Assembly (NCBI GenBank): GCA_021107195.1
Contig: JAIOTF010000436.1
Location: 1 to 7,773 of the forward strand
Reading direction: 5' to 3'
From: Anaerolineaceae bacterium
GTDB lineage: Bacteria; Chloroflexota; Anaerolineae; Anaerolineales; Anaerolineaceae
Length of the DNA: 7,773 nucleotides
The notes below the pieces were generated by a model. That model saw only the letters and a program-made list of their open reading frames with translations, searched no databases and was not told the DNA's origin. Positions 1 to 5,896 of this stretch are shown piece after piece. Within the stretch, counting starts at the first letter, position 1. Each line of letters opens with the position of its first letter. The position numbers and the translations under genes are program-made.

Positions 1-286
1 ACACGTATTGAACATGGCTACCGCTTTGATCAGGAACAAGGTCTGGATGTGGAAGATATGCGTGTCCATACGGTCGAACGAATGTGCCGTTTGTTTGCTT
101 TTGTGCTGTTGGCCGCCCACGGCCGTGCTCTGGTTACGCCAGTTGGGTGGCAAACTCGGACTGTCCGGTGATCGGGATGGCCCTTACTGGCTCCTGCAAG
201 GAATCGCCGCCGTCATTGTCTCCTCTATGGCCCTGTCTTTTGCTTTTTTGCACCCTTTCCCTTTTGAGGAGATTACTTGTGGGTAA
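1..286 (+). pseudogene. C-terminal remnant of an IS4-type DDE transposase, frameshifted
   Basis: Frame 1 from the window edge reads RIEHGYRFDQEQGLDVEDMR and then an RMCRLFAFVLLAAH stretch. This resembles the end of IS4-superfamily DDE transposases, where the catalytic Glu sits in an I-E-x2-[FY]-R context. A Gln stands where that family usually has the Lys of the YREK signature. After about position 118 the similarity moves to frame 2, which gives LWLRQLGGKLGLSGDRDGPY and a hydrophobic tail ending at the TAA at 284-286. Skipping one base near 118-125 joins the two parts as AAH-AVLWLRQLGG. The copy therefore carries a one-base insertion or two-base deletion. The N-terminal part lies outside the window. 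The family is assigned from remembered motifs, and the exact IS group is uncertain. Confidence 0.55.
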
Positions 287-394
287 TCACCAGGGGGAGA
301 AGGAAAGAAATAAAGCCGGATGACTGACAATTTAAACACACCCAAAGCGAGAAAGAGCTTCGGCTGAAAAAAACTGATTATTGAATCTTTTTCG
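287..394. other. Intergenic stretch between two insertion sequences
   Basis: No coding frame here shows protein-like composition on either strand. It should hold the right end of the degraded IS4-type element, but without the left end the inverted repeat cannot be paired. No fragment of the ComB-like gene found beyond the IS200-like element is recognisable here. Confidence 0.4.
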
Positions 395-405
395 GGTACA
401 TTCCC

Positions 406-419
406 CGCAGCTTGCTGCG
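406..419 (+). repeat. Left-end hairpin of the IS200-like element
   Basis: CGCAGC-TT-GCTGCG can form a six-base-pair stem, in practice with a four-base loop. It lies 24 bases before the tnpA start. In this family such structures are bound by the TnpA dimer on single-stranded DNA. The same core recurs at the right end. Confidence 0.55.
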
Positions 420-442
420 AACCTATGGTGTAAGATAAAGCA

Positions 443-892
443 ATGAGTAAGCTGGTGAGAAAAAGTCATAATGTATCGGTGTTAATTTATCATTATATTT
501 GCCCAGCCAGGTACCGAAGAGTAGTGTTTGATCAAAAAGTAGATGAAATACTGAAAGAAACCTGTGTAGAGATATCGAAACGATATGAAATCGAGTTCGT
601 CGAGATCGGTACAGATAAGGATCAAGTTCATTTTCTAATCCAATCAGAGCCAATGTATAGCCCCAAAAAGGTAATCCAAATTGTAAAGAGTATAACGGTC
701 AGAGAGATATTCAAACGGGCACCGGAAGTGAAGCGAAAATTATGGGGCGGGAAATTTTGGACGGATGGCTATTATGTCAATACGGTGAGTCGGTATGGGA
801 ATGAAGAAACTATACAAAAATATGTAAAGGAACAAGGAATAGAAGAAGAATATCAGCAACTTTATGTACAGCAACTTGAATTGTTTGGATAA
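443..892 (+). CDS. tnpA: IS200-type Y1 transposase TnpA
   Basis: TnpA is the HUH single-strand transposase of IS200/IS605 elements. It cuts and rejoins single-stranded DNA through a catalytic tyrosine. The 149 residues match the usual length. Visible marks are the N-terminal VLIYHYICPARYRR strand, the HUH-strand segment DQVHFLIQSEP (60-70), the WGGKFWTDGYYVNTV block (101-115), and Tyr127 with Gln131 in the IQKYVKEQ helix, the expected catalytic tyrosine. The first histidine of the HUH motif is replaced: codon 61 (623-625) is CAA (Gln), followed by Val62 and His63. Most relatives I recall have DHVHFL here. The metal site may therefore be altered and the copy weak or inactive. The ATG at 443 has no clear Shine-Dalgarno sequence. 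The gene stands alone, without tnpB. Confidence 0.9.
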   Translation: MSKLVRKSHNVSVLIYHYICPARYRRVVFDQKVDEILKETCVEISKRYEIEFVEIGTDKDQVHFLIQSEPMYSPKKVIQIVKSITVREIFKRAPEVKRKLWGGKFWTDGYYVNTVSRYGNEETIQKYVKEQGIEEEYQQLYVQQLELFG

Positions 893-913
893 ATAAGGAA
901 AGTCTGCTGGATA

Positions 914-974
914 CCCCGCTTTCGTGCCGAAGGCATCGAAAGTTTCGCGTTCAGCGAAACAGCTTGCTGCGGGG
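914..974 (+). repeat. Right-end hairpins of the IS200-like element
   Basis: Two consecutive hairpins follow tnpA. The first pairs CTTTCGTGCC (919-928) with GGCA(T)CGAAAG (932-942), with a three-base loop and one bulged T. The second pairs GTTTCGC (942-948) with GCGAAAC (954-960) around the loop GTTCA. An outer stem CCCCGC (914-919) / GCGGGG (969-974) can enclose both, and the CAGC-TT-GCTG core at 960-969 repeats the left-end hairpin. The structures compete for some bases. They fit the folded right end of an IS200/IS605 element rather than a terminator, since no T-run follows. Confidence 0.6.
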
Positions 975-980
975 AGGATT

Positions 981-1250
981 CATACGGGAGTATTTCCAGA
1001 TGGTTGGGGTGATGAAGATACAGCGTGTGCGGATTTGATTGAAAGTTTATTGTTGGAGAAGGCACACGATCTTGATATTATTATGCGGCGTGTAAAGCAA
1101 TCTCGTTCTGGGAGTTATTACTTAGACCCGGCAAGTTCAATATTTCCGCCAAAAGATCTGGAGTGTGCGTTGGACTTAAACCGCTTCGATTTTGCTATGA
1201 TTGTTTCTCGCGAGAATGGGCGAATGATAATGAAAGCAGAAATTCCTTGA
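981..1250 (+). pseudogene. 5'-truncated 2-phosphosulfolactate phosphatase (ComB)-like gene
   Basis: The frame gives about 89 residues resembling the C-terminal third of ComB-family proteins. ComB hydrolyses 2-phosphosulfolactate in coenzyme M synthesis, but the family is widespread in bacteria with unclear roles. Supporting features are FPDGWGDEDTACADLIESLL, equivalent to the conserved E-D-x-x-x-A-x-x-I block, then a FPPKDLECALDLNRFDFAM segment and the end strand RENGRMIMK, a pattern I recall from Chloroflexota homologues. The complete protein is usually about 230-250 residues, so the N-terminal part is missing. The reading frame continues upstream into the right end of the IS200-like element, where an ATG at 924 could start a chimeric 108-residue product. 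I infer that the insertion, with an associated deletion, broke the gene. attC1 follows the stop by 12 bases, so it may once have been a cassette gene. Confidence 0.55.
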
Positions 1251-1262
1251 TTAATAAAAGCA

Positions 1263-1389
1263 ACCTAACCACACATTAAGCCGACTCGCCTTCGGCCCTG
1301 GTATGCGGCGCGAAAATTGCGAGAAATTCGCTATAATGAAATAGGCGAGTCTTGCCAGAGTCGGTGAGCCGATTAAGCCATCGTTAGCC
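1263..1389 (+). other. attC: attC1 recombination site
   Basis: The outer boxes are ACCTAAC (1263-1269) and GTTAGCC (1383-1389). Inside, CCGACTC (1281-1287) can pair with GAGTCGG (1358-1364), or GACTCGCC (1283-1290) with GGCGAGTC (1344-1351). The site is 127 bp, in the long class of attC. The central GGTATGCGGCGCGAAAA (1300-1316) recurs almost unchanged in attC5. Confidence 0.75.
1332..1337 (+). promoter_or_regulatory. Possible -10 element inside attC1
   Basis: A perfect TATAAT sits 73 bases before the start codon of the next gene, in the central, freely variable part of attC1. No good -35 hexamer is found 16-18 bases upstream (CGCGAA at a 17-base spacing), so a promoter here is only possible, not shown. 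Confidence 0.22.
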
Positions 1390-1410
1390 CGCCTTGAAGG
1401 AGGAGCAAAA

Positions 1411-2049
1411 ATGGTCCGTAAAATTTTCGTTGCCTGCTTGATTCTCGTGGCTCTCTACCTGGGAATAGGGCTTGCTTTCCATCTCAAGTGGAAAAGTGAG
1501 TTGGCCGCTTGCCGAGAGATGCGTAGAGCACAAGGAGAATTTGTAGAACCTGAAGTTTTCGGTGGGGTTTTGGGGCTGGTTTTTGATGTGACCAACTGGC
1601 CAGTCTACGCGTGGGTAAATTTTTACCACGATGGGACACCGTGTACTCATTCCCGGAAAGTTGGCGATTCAGACGAAGAAGGAGCAGTCAGATATGTGGT
1701 AGACAGTTTTGGGAAACGACTTCAAAGCGTCTCCCTTCAATCACCAAACGCGGCTCAAGCGATAAGAGGGCAATATGCCGAATTTGTGTCTCCTGAACTG
1801 CTTGAAGCCTGGGCAAAGGATGTATCAAAGGCTCCCGGACGGGTGGTCTCAAGCCCGTGGCCTGACCGCATAGAGATAACAGGGCTTGTGAAAGAAGGAG
1901 CCGACAAATATGCAGTCACCGGATTCGTAGTTGAAATCACAAGCGTAGAATTGGCTAATGGTGGAGCAGCGGTCAAGATACCGGTTCGCATTGTTGTGGA
2001 AAAGCGAGAGGGGCGCTGGCTCATCACCGAATATGCCGAAGAACGGTGA
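1411..2049 (+). CDS. Cassette A: membrane-anchored or secreted protein of unknown function
   Basis: The 212-residue protein has one N-terminal hydrophobic segment (about residues 5-23) after the basic MVRK, with no lipobox cysteine. It is either a signal anchor or a secretory signal. The conserved-looking part begins near residue 92: VVDSFGKRLQSVSL, a VSPELLEAW block, and APGRVVSSPWPDRIEI, ending in the strands KIPVRIVVEKREGRWLITEY. The C-terminal pattern of strands with a Gly-Arg-Trp turn suggests an NTF2-like fold. I recall similar unnamed proteins with the SSPWPDRIEI motif in Firmicutes, but cannot name the family. AAGGAGGAG at 1397-1405 is a strong ribosome binding site six bases ahead of the ATG, starting just after the attC1 core. 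attC2 follows the stop within five bases, as in a compact cassette. Confidence 0.85.
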   Translation: MVRKIFVACLILVALYLGIGLAFHLKWKSELAACREMRRAQGEFVEPEVFGGVLGLVFDVTNWPVYAWVNFYHDGTPCTHSRKVGDSDEEGAVRYVVDSFGKRLQSVSLQSPNAAQAIRGQYAEFVSPELLEAWAKDVSKAPGRVVSSPWPDRIEITGLVKEGADKYAVTGFVVEITSVELANGGAAVKIPVRIVVEKREGRWLITEYAEER

Positions 2050-2053
2050 TACG

Positions 2054-2125
2054 GCCTAACACCGCTTGCAGCCGACCCCGCTCCGCTCGGTCGCTTCGCG
2101 GGGCGGCTGAAGCCTATCGTTAGGC
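2054..2125 (+). other. attC: attC2 recombination site
   Basis: This is the cleanest site in the window. Perfectly complementary boxes GCCTAAC (2054-2060) and GTTAGGC (2119-2125) enclose the arms CAGCCG-A-CCCCGC (2069-2081) and GCGGGG-CGGCTG. A2075 has no partner and becomes the extrahelical base expected on the bottom strand, which is the mark IntI uses to choose the strand. At 72 bp it is a short attC. Confidence 0.9.
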
Positions 2126-2150
2126 GGCTCCATCTAGAAAGGATTATTGC

Positions 2151-2654
2151 ATGAGACTCGGTTCGTTGAACCCTTTGAGCACAAACTTGACACGTAGGTG
2201 CTTTATGTTACTCCTTGTCGTACTGGTCTGTCTACTGTTTGCCTGCGTTCCCCCGCTGGCAGATCAAGCAGATCGACTCGAAGAGGAACCTCTGGTGATA
2301 GTCACGCCGGAAGAAGTGACGCCTGAACCAACGCCAACGGAGGCAACATGCACCCCTTTACCAGAAGGCATGACGCTTCAGATAGAGACAAATGCCTATG
2401 GGACTATTTATGTAGAAGTAGAAGGTCTCCTGCCAGGCGAGGAGCCGCTCTTGCTCCTTACTCTCGAAAGGGAAAACCAGACAATGTCGCTTAAAGCGCG
2501 AGATTTTGCCCCCATAGGGCAGGATAGACGCTTTGAGTGGATAAACGACTTTGGGATGGAAATGATGCAGGGGTGTAGGGACGATCCCTGGCAAGGAGAG
2601 GTGAAGATAGTGCACTCCCGTGGGGTGGCTTGTGAGGAGTTTACCTTGCCATAA
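2151..2654 (+). CDS. Cassette B: putative lipoprotein of unknown function
   Basis: The 167-residue protein has an N-terminal basic region, a hydrophobic core (LLLVVLVCLL, about residues 20-30) and the likely lipobox LFAC with Cys32. This predicts export and lipid anchoring on the outside of the cytoplasmic membrane. A Pro/Thr/Glu-rich linker (about 49-66, VTPEPTPTEA) leads into a small domain of about 100 residues rich in predicted strands (TLQIETNAYGTIYVEVEG and LLLLTLERENQ) with three further cysteines. AAAGGA at 2137-2142 supports the ATG at 2151. An in-frame ATG at 2205 would give a shorter signal peptide and cannot be excluded. No homologous family is recognised. The gene lies alone between attC2 and attC3. 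Confidence 0.8.
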   Translation: MRLGSLNPLSTNLTRRCFMLLLVVLVCLLFACVPPLADQADRLEEEPLVIVTPEEVTPEPTPTEATCTPLPEGMTLQIETNAYGTIYVEVEGLLPGEEPLLLLTLERENQTMSLKARDFAPIGQDRRFEWINDFGMEMMQGCRDDPWQGEVKIVHSRGVACEEFTLP

Positions 2655-2717
2655 AAGGGCGGCGCTGTCTTCGTAATATACGCTGTCCGCTGGCAATGGC
2701 CTTGGTAGAAATACGCC

Positions 2718-2846
2718 GCCTAACAACTCGTTGAACCCGACGCGGCTATCGCCGCGATGAAAGGCAGGGCGGTTGCCCTGACTCGCCCGGGTTGGCGGAG
2801 GCTCCATGCCAGAGCCGCCGCGTGGGTTAGCTCGGGACCGTTAGGC
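2718..2846 (+). other. attC: attC3 recombination site
   Basis: The boxes GCCTAAC (2718-2724) and GTTAGGC (2840-2846) are perfectly complementary. The inner arms AACCC (2734-2738) and CGCGG (2741-2745) pair with GGGTT (2824-2828) and CCGCG (2818-2822), leaving one extrahelical base near 2739. The site is 129 bp, with a GC-rich centre that can fold further. Confidence 0.88.
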
Positions 2847-2871
2847 GGTTGTTTGTGATAAGAGGTAAACG

Positions 2872-3450
2872 ATGAAAACTTTGTCCTTCATTTACGCTCT
2901 GCTTGTTTCGGTTGTTATGGTTTCTTGTTTGCCAATTAATTCTGCGAATACACCCAGTTCAAATTCTTCATTGGAAACTCCAAGTTCAACACCTGCAACC
3001 ACAACAGATTTTATTGAGCCAGACTCAGAGACTTTTGTTTCATTAATGCCTACGATAAAAGAATATTTATATTTCCGCAAGAAATCCGTAATTTCCGGAG
3101 ACACCAAAGACCTTTGGGAGAATTTTCCTGAATTACGTGAAGGCACTGATATTGAGAAAGGTATCAACTCCGAAGAATTCATCGTAGCAAATTATCAAAG
3201 TTTGAAGCCTTTCGATGGAAATATTTTTCCAGAATACTACGAACGCTTCAAAGTGAAGGTGTCAAATGATGGTACAGAAGTCCTTGTTCACGGCATGGAA
3301 CTTTACCTTTGGTTGGATGAAAATAATAAATTCAAAGATTCTGGCGGTGAATTCAAAATCGTTCTATACTTGCACAAGAAAGATAGCCGCTGGGTTGTTT
3401 ATAAAACCGACGAAGTTACAATAAGTGAGTGGCACCAGTTTTCGCCTTAA
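2872..3450 (+). CDS. Cassette C: putative lipoprotein with an NTF2-like-looking domain
   Basis: The 192-residue protein starts with a lipoprotein signal: MKT, hydrophobic core, then the lipobox VMVSC with Cys19. A Ser/Thr/Pro-rich linker (about 20-45) follows. The globular part starts with a helix (IKEYLYFRKKSVISGDTKDL, about 62-81) and ends in long strands, FKIVLYLHKKDSRWVVYKTD (about 162-181). This helix-then-sheet order with a charged turn before Trp resembles NTF2-like or DUF-type secreted domains and echoes cassette A, but it is an impression of fold only. AGAGGT at 2861-2866 is the ribosome binding site. Base use is clearly more AT-rich than in cassette B upstream, which suggests a different origin. 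Function is unknown. Confidence 0.85.
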   Translation: MKTLSFIYALLVSVVMVSCLPINSANTPSSNSSLETPSSTPATTTDFIEPDSETFVSLMPTIKEYLYFRKKSVISGDTKDLWENFPELREGTDIEKGINSEEFIVANYQSLKPFDGNIFPEYYERFKVKVSNDGTEVLVHGMELYLWLDENNKFKDSGGEFKIVLYLHKKDSRWVVYKTDEVTISEWHQFSP

Positions 3451-3463
3451 AAACATAAAAACC

Positions 3464-3598
3464 GCCTAACAAAGCGGACAGTGGACGGTGGGGATGCTTC
3501 ACGTGCGGCTTTTTCAAGCATTTTTCCGGCTTCGGGTTTTTTCTGCTCCCAAGCAGAGTCCACGCCTGCCCCACCGCTACTAACGCATACTGTTGGGC
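3464..3598 (+). other. attC: attC4 recombination site
   Basis: The boxes are GCCTAAC (3464-3470) and GTTGGGC (3592-3598). The arm CGGTGGGG (3486-3493) pairs perfectly with CCCCACCG (3569-3576). A3485 is left unpaired and GTGG (3481-3484) continues the helix with 3577-3580, giving the expected extrahelical base. The site is 135 bp. Confidence 0.88.
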
Positions 3599-3631
3599 GC
3601 GCAATATCTAATTCAAGTTGAAAATCTAAAA

Positions 3632-5047
3632 ATGAATGTTGATATTAACCAATTTAGCGAACGAGAAAAAGATGTTATTGAAGTTTTATTGCAAGGTAAG
3701 AGCAACAAAGAGATTGCATTAGAACTTGGCATCTCTACTAGAACGGTAGAATTTCATTTAGGCAACATTTATGCGAAATTGGGGGTAAGCTCTCGTGTTG
3801 AAACGATTTTACAACTCTCAGAGAGCCACCTGGGGGAATCCGCAGGGGATATCCAAAGCAATATTCAGGTGAAATCCACAGTAGACCAAGTTGGCAAATC
3901 GGGCGAAAATGGTATCAAAACCATTTTACGGAGGATGCCCATGAAAAACTTGGTTTACATCGTTGGTGGCGGTCTATTGATAATCGGCTTGGTTGTCGTT
4001 CTTATCTTTGCTAATATACCCGCAAAGAGTCCAACAGTGCCTATCGAACAACCATCTGCTATCAACATTGAAAATCCCACCAAAACATCTGCACCTTCTC
4101 CAATACCAACTGCCACATTATTGCCAACCGCAACCACATTTCCAGCAGCAACTACAAGTGCTACATTATCGTCAGCAGACATAGCGCATTTTGTCAGTGA
4201 AAATTATCCTGATGGGACAAAAGTGGAAAAAGGCACAACTATCACAAAAAGCTGGGTACTTCTGAATAATGGCACGACTACTTGGACAGAAGATTACGCT
4301 TTACTCCTTTTCAACGGAGTCCACCCATTAGAAAAAATCACGAACGAACCAATTCAAATCCAGTTACCCAAATCCGTAAATCCAGGGGAAACAGTAGAAA
4401 TATCCGCAAATTTCCCTGTTCCTGATACTAATGGAATTTATGAGTTTAATTACAGGTTTCTAAATGCCAGCGGACTGCCAGTATCTGGCGATGGAGGTGT
4501 CGTTTGGTTGAAATTCACAGTTGGCAATGTGCAATCTGGCAGTGGCGTAACGAATCCAAATGATGTGACCATGACGTTGGTAAATGTTCAAAAAGACGAC
4601 TCTATTACGAATATAGAAATCTGTGCTCAATTACCAGATACTCAAGATTGGAATTTAAACGGCGTTGCCCTTACGACGAGTGATGGCCAATACGCAATGT
4701 CAGGATATAGTCTCAAAAACGCCAAAGACGCTAATACTTATTCAAACTCATATCGTTGTTATATTGTTAGGTTTCCTGTTGGTGTGAGCGATTACGATAA
4801 TTTACCCCTCAGTGTATCAATTATGAGCATTCGTGTACCTGCTGAAAACAATCTTGAAGCAAATTGTGTTCGTGCTAAACAGGAATTAGCTTCGCAATAC
4901 CCTGGTTTAGATTTTACATGCGGACCCGTTGGCCTCTATTACACCAATCCGATATTCCCTCCCGAAATGAGCCAGAGTCAAGCAGACAAAATCATTATGG
5001 ACGCTCTCGAGCAAGCTATTTATGGTAATTGGTTGTTGAGCGAGTAG
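3632..5047 (+). CDS. Cassette D: membrane protein with LuxR-type HTH and NBR1-like Ig domain
   Basis: The 471-residue protein reads as a one-pass membrane regulator. Residues about 7-62 form a GerE/LuxR helix-turn-helix (FSEREKDVIEVLLQGKSNKE, then ELGISTRTVEFHLGNIYAKL). A short linker leads to a transmembrane segment (about 107-129, LVYIVGGGLLIIGLVVVLIF) and a Thr/Pro/Ala-rich stalk (130-180). An NBR1-type four-tryptophan Ig-like domain follows (about 181-298). It is recognised from HFVSENYPDGTKVEKGT, KSWVLLNNGTTTW, the PGETVEI strand and the closing VVWLKF. The last about 165 residues are an unrecognised domain with four cysteines. The DNA-binding part would face the cytoplasm and the Ig domain the outside, as in ToxR-type regulators, though this is inferred. 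No receiver or other sensor domain precedes the HTH. I chose ATG 3632; a TTG at 3593 lies inside the attC4 core and is unlikely. The leader has no strong Shine-Dalgarno sequence. A GGAGG at 3930-3934 precedes ATG 3941, a possible internal start that omits the HTH. Confidence 0.88.
   Translation: MNVDINQFSEREKDVIEVLLQGKSNKEIALELGISTRTVEFHLGNIYAKLGVSSRVETILQLSESHLGESAGDIQSNIQVKSTVDQVGKSGENGIKTILRRMPMKNLVYIVGGGLLIIGLVVVLIFANIPAKSPTVPIEQPSAINIENPTKTSAPSPIPTATLLPTATTFPAATTSATLSSADIAHFVSENYPDGTKVEKGTTITKSWVLLNNGTTTWTEDYALLLFNGVHPLEKITNEPIQIQLPKSVNPGETVEISANFPVPDTNGIYEFNYRFLNASGLPVSGDGGVVWLKFTVGNVQSGSGVTNPNDVTMTLVNVQKDDSITNIEICAQLPDTQDWNLNGVALTTSDGQYAMSGYSLKNAKDANTYSNSYRCYIVRFPVGVSDYDNLPLSVSIMSIRVPAENNLEANCVRAKQELASQYPGLDFTCGPVGLYYTNPIFPPEMSQSQADKIIMDALEQAIYGNWLLSE
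3930..3943 (+). promoter_or_regulatory. Possible internal ribosome binding site and start in cassette D
   Basis: GGAGG (3930-3934) stands six bases before an in-frame ATG (3941-3943), immediately upstream of the transmembrane segment, so MKNLVYIVGG would act as a signal anchor. This is a better initiation signal than the one before the full-length start. Use of it would give a 368-residue surface protein without the HTH. Confidence 0.4.
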
Positions 5048-5063
5048 CCTTTTTGAAAAGTGC

Positions 5064-5185
5064 GCTCAACCCAAATTGCAGCGGACTTGGCTTCGCTAAG
5101 GGGGTACGCGGCGCGAAAAGCTGAATTTGGCTCGGGTAAAAGCAGCAACTGGAGCCAAAATGCCAAGCCGAATAAACCGTTAGGA
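5064..5185 (+). other. attC: attC5 recombination site
   Basis: The boxes are GCTCAAC (5064-5070) and GTTAGGA (5179-5185). CGG-A-CTTGGC (5082-5091) pairs with GCCAAG-CCG (5162-5170), leaving A5085 extrahelical. The core box runs directly into the ribosome binding site AGGAGG of the next gene. The centre carries GGTACGCGGCGCGAAAA (5103-5119), almost the same as in attC1. Confidence 0.85.
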
Positions 5186-5194
5186 GGTTCCATC

Positions 5195-5710
5195 ATGTCC
5201 CAGACAACAATTTCAAAAGTGGCCAGCTTTGTCACCTTAGTCGCGCTCGTGGCTGGATGCTCTCCAACGACCCCGCAAGCAACAGTTTCCGTTGAGGCCG
5301 GTCCAACAACAATCGCCCCGGCGCTGTCCATTGACGCGTGTTCCGTCCCAGTCCCTGCTGTCGATCCGGTTCCCGGCTTCCCTGCGAGGCCACCTCAATT
5401 GCTTGGAGGGGGCGTAATCGAGTCAGGTGACTTCACCTTTGATATGTGGCTGTTTTGCGACCCGTCCCTCTCGCCATCGGACGAAGGAGCGGCATACAGC
5501 GAAATAGCCGGTCTAGGCATCCATCTTGTTTGGTGGTACGCAGGATCGGAGGTTAATACCGGCACTGAGTACTCGTTCGGCCTCGGCGACCTCGTTATTG
5601 CAAGAAGCGGCGACAGCGGGCCTCTCACGCACGGCAGCATGGCTTCCTATTCGGGGGGGTGCATTCGCCGAACGGAGCTCTTGGCAGGGCCGTGCAATCG
5701 GGCAACCTAG
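5195..5710 (+). CDS. Cassette E: putative lipoprotein, prematurely ended by a frameshift
   Basis: The start at ATG 5195 is set by AGGAGG at 5182-5187, seven bases upstream; the same frame is open further upstream, but only across attC5. The 171-residue product has a lipoprotein signal peptide with lipobox LVAGC (Cys22), a short Thr/Pro/Ala-rich linker and a domain with strand-like segments (VIESGDFTFDMWLFCD and IHLVWWYAGSEVNTGTEYSF). Its last residues (after the SGG at the seven-G run, 5653-5659) are Cys- and Arg-rich and unlike the rest. The -1 frame instead continues with a protein-like tail to 5832, close to the next attC. The natural protein was therefore probably about 212 residues. No known family is recognised. 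Base composition is clearly more GC-rich than in cassette D. Confidence 0.75.
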   Translation: MSQTTISKVASFVTLVALVAGCSPTTPQATVSVEAGPTTIAPALSIDACSVPVPAVDPVPGFPARPPQLLGGGVIESGDFTFDMWLFCDPSLSPSDEGAAYSEIAGLGIHLVWWYAGSEVNTGTEYSFGLGDLVIARSGDSGPLTHGSMASYSGGCIRRTELLAGPCNRAT

Positions 5711-5832
5711 TCATCATCACCACTCAGGTCACGTCCGGCTCCGTTCAGGAGTCAGCCACATTGAGCTTCGCCTTCCAACCCGGAATCTCAGGTCTCAAAC
5801 TAGCAGCGATCAGTCTCGAACCAAGCCAGTGA
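5659..5832 (+). pseudogene. Out-of-frame C-terminal tail of the cassette E lipoprotein
   Basis: In the -1 frame from the G-run the sequence reads VHSPNGALGRAVQSGNLVII, then strand-like segments (TTQVTSGSVQESATLSFAFQ, GLKLAAISLEPSQ), and stops at TGA 5830-5832, without any internal stop. The alternating hydrophobic pattern and Ser/Thr content match the upstream domain. An eighth G, or a -1 slip on the seven-G run, would fuse the two parts into one protein ending 20 bases before the attC6 box. That is the usual position for a cassette stop codon. Confidence 0.65.
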
Positions 5833-5852
5833 ACTGCATTCAGTGCGAAGCC

Positions 5853-5893
5853 TCCTAACAACTCGCCGGAGCGAACCCAGCCAGCGTGGTAAA
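5853..5893 (+). other. attC: attC6, truncated: left half only
   Basis: TCCTAAC (5853-5859) followed by AACTCGCCGGAGCGAACCCAG has the same layout as the left arms of attC3 and attC8. No complementary right arm or GTTRRRY core box occurs before attC7. The right half seems to have been lost where a foreign Rhs-derived segment now begins. Confidence 0.6.
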
Positions 5894-5896
5894 AAT

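Larger units (their letters stand above)
395..980 (+). mobile_element. IS200-like insertion sequence (IS200/IS605 family), tnpA only
   Basis: A single tnpA gene is bracketed by subterminal hairpins, as in IS200/IS605 elements, which move as single strands and lack terminal inverted repeats. The left hairpin is at 406-419 and the right hairpins are at 919-942 and 942-960. The 12-mer CAGCTTGCTGCG occurs at both ends (408-419 and 960-971). There is no tnpB. The outer limits are estimates: the left cleavage site probably lies around 390-402 and the right one around 975-985, just after GGGGAGGATTCAT. The element ends where the ComB-like reading frame begins. Confidence 0.7.

Noticed and set aside
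914..974. Rho-independent terminator after tnpA
   Set aside because: The hairpins are not followed by a T-run and fit the folded right end of an IS200/IS605 element.
2358..2807. 149-residue open frame on the minus strand
   Set aside because: It lies opposite the cassette B gene and runs into attC3. Its composition is that of an antisense shadow and it shows no domain.
5060..5194. Upstream extension of the cassette E lipoprotein to 5060
   Set aside because: The extra 45 residues are encoded by attC5. The AGGAGG before ATG 5195 and the signal peptide that follows decide the start.
5020..5331. 103-residue open frame on the minus strand across attC5
   Set aside because: It spans the attC and the signal-peptide region of the lipoprotein gene and has no ribosome binding site or domain character.
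5526..5858. 110-residue open frame overlapping the cassette E lipoprotein
   Set aside because: It is in the third frame, is Arg/Ser/His-rich and lacks a start signal. The coherent continuation of the lipoprotein is in the other frame.
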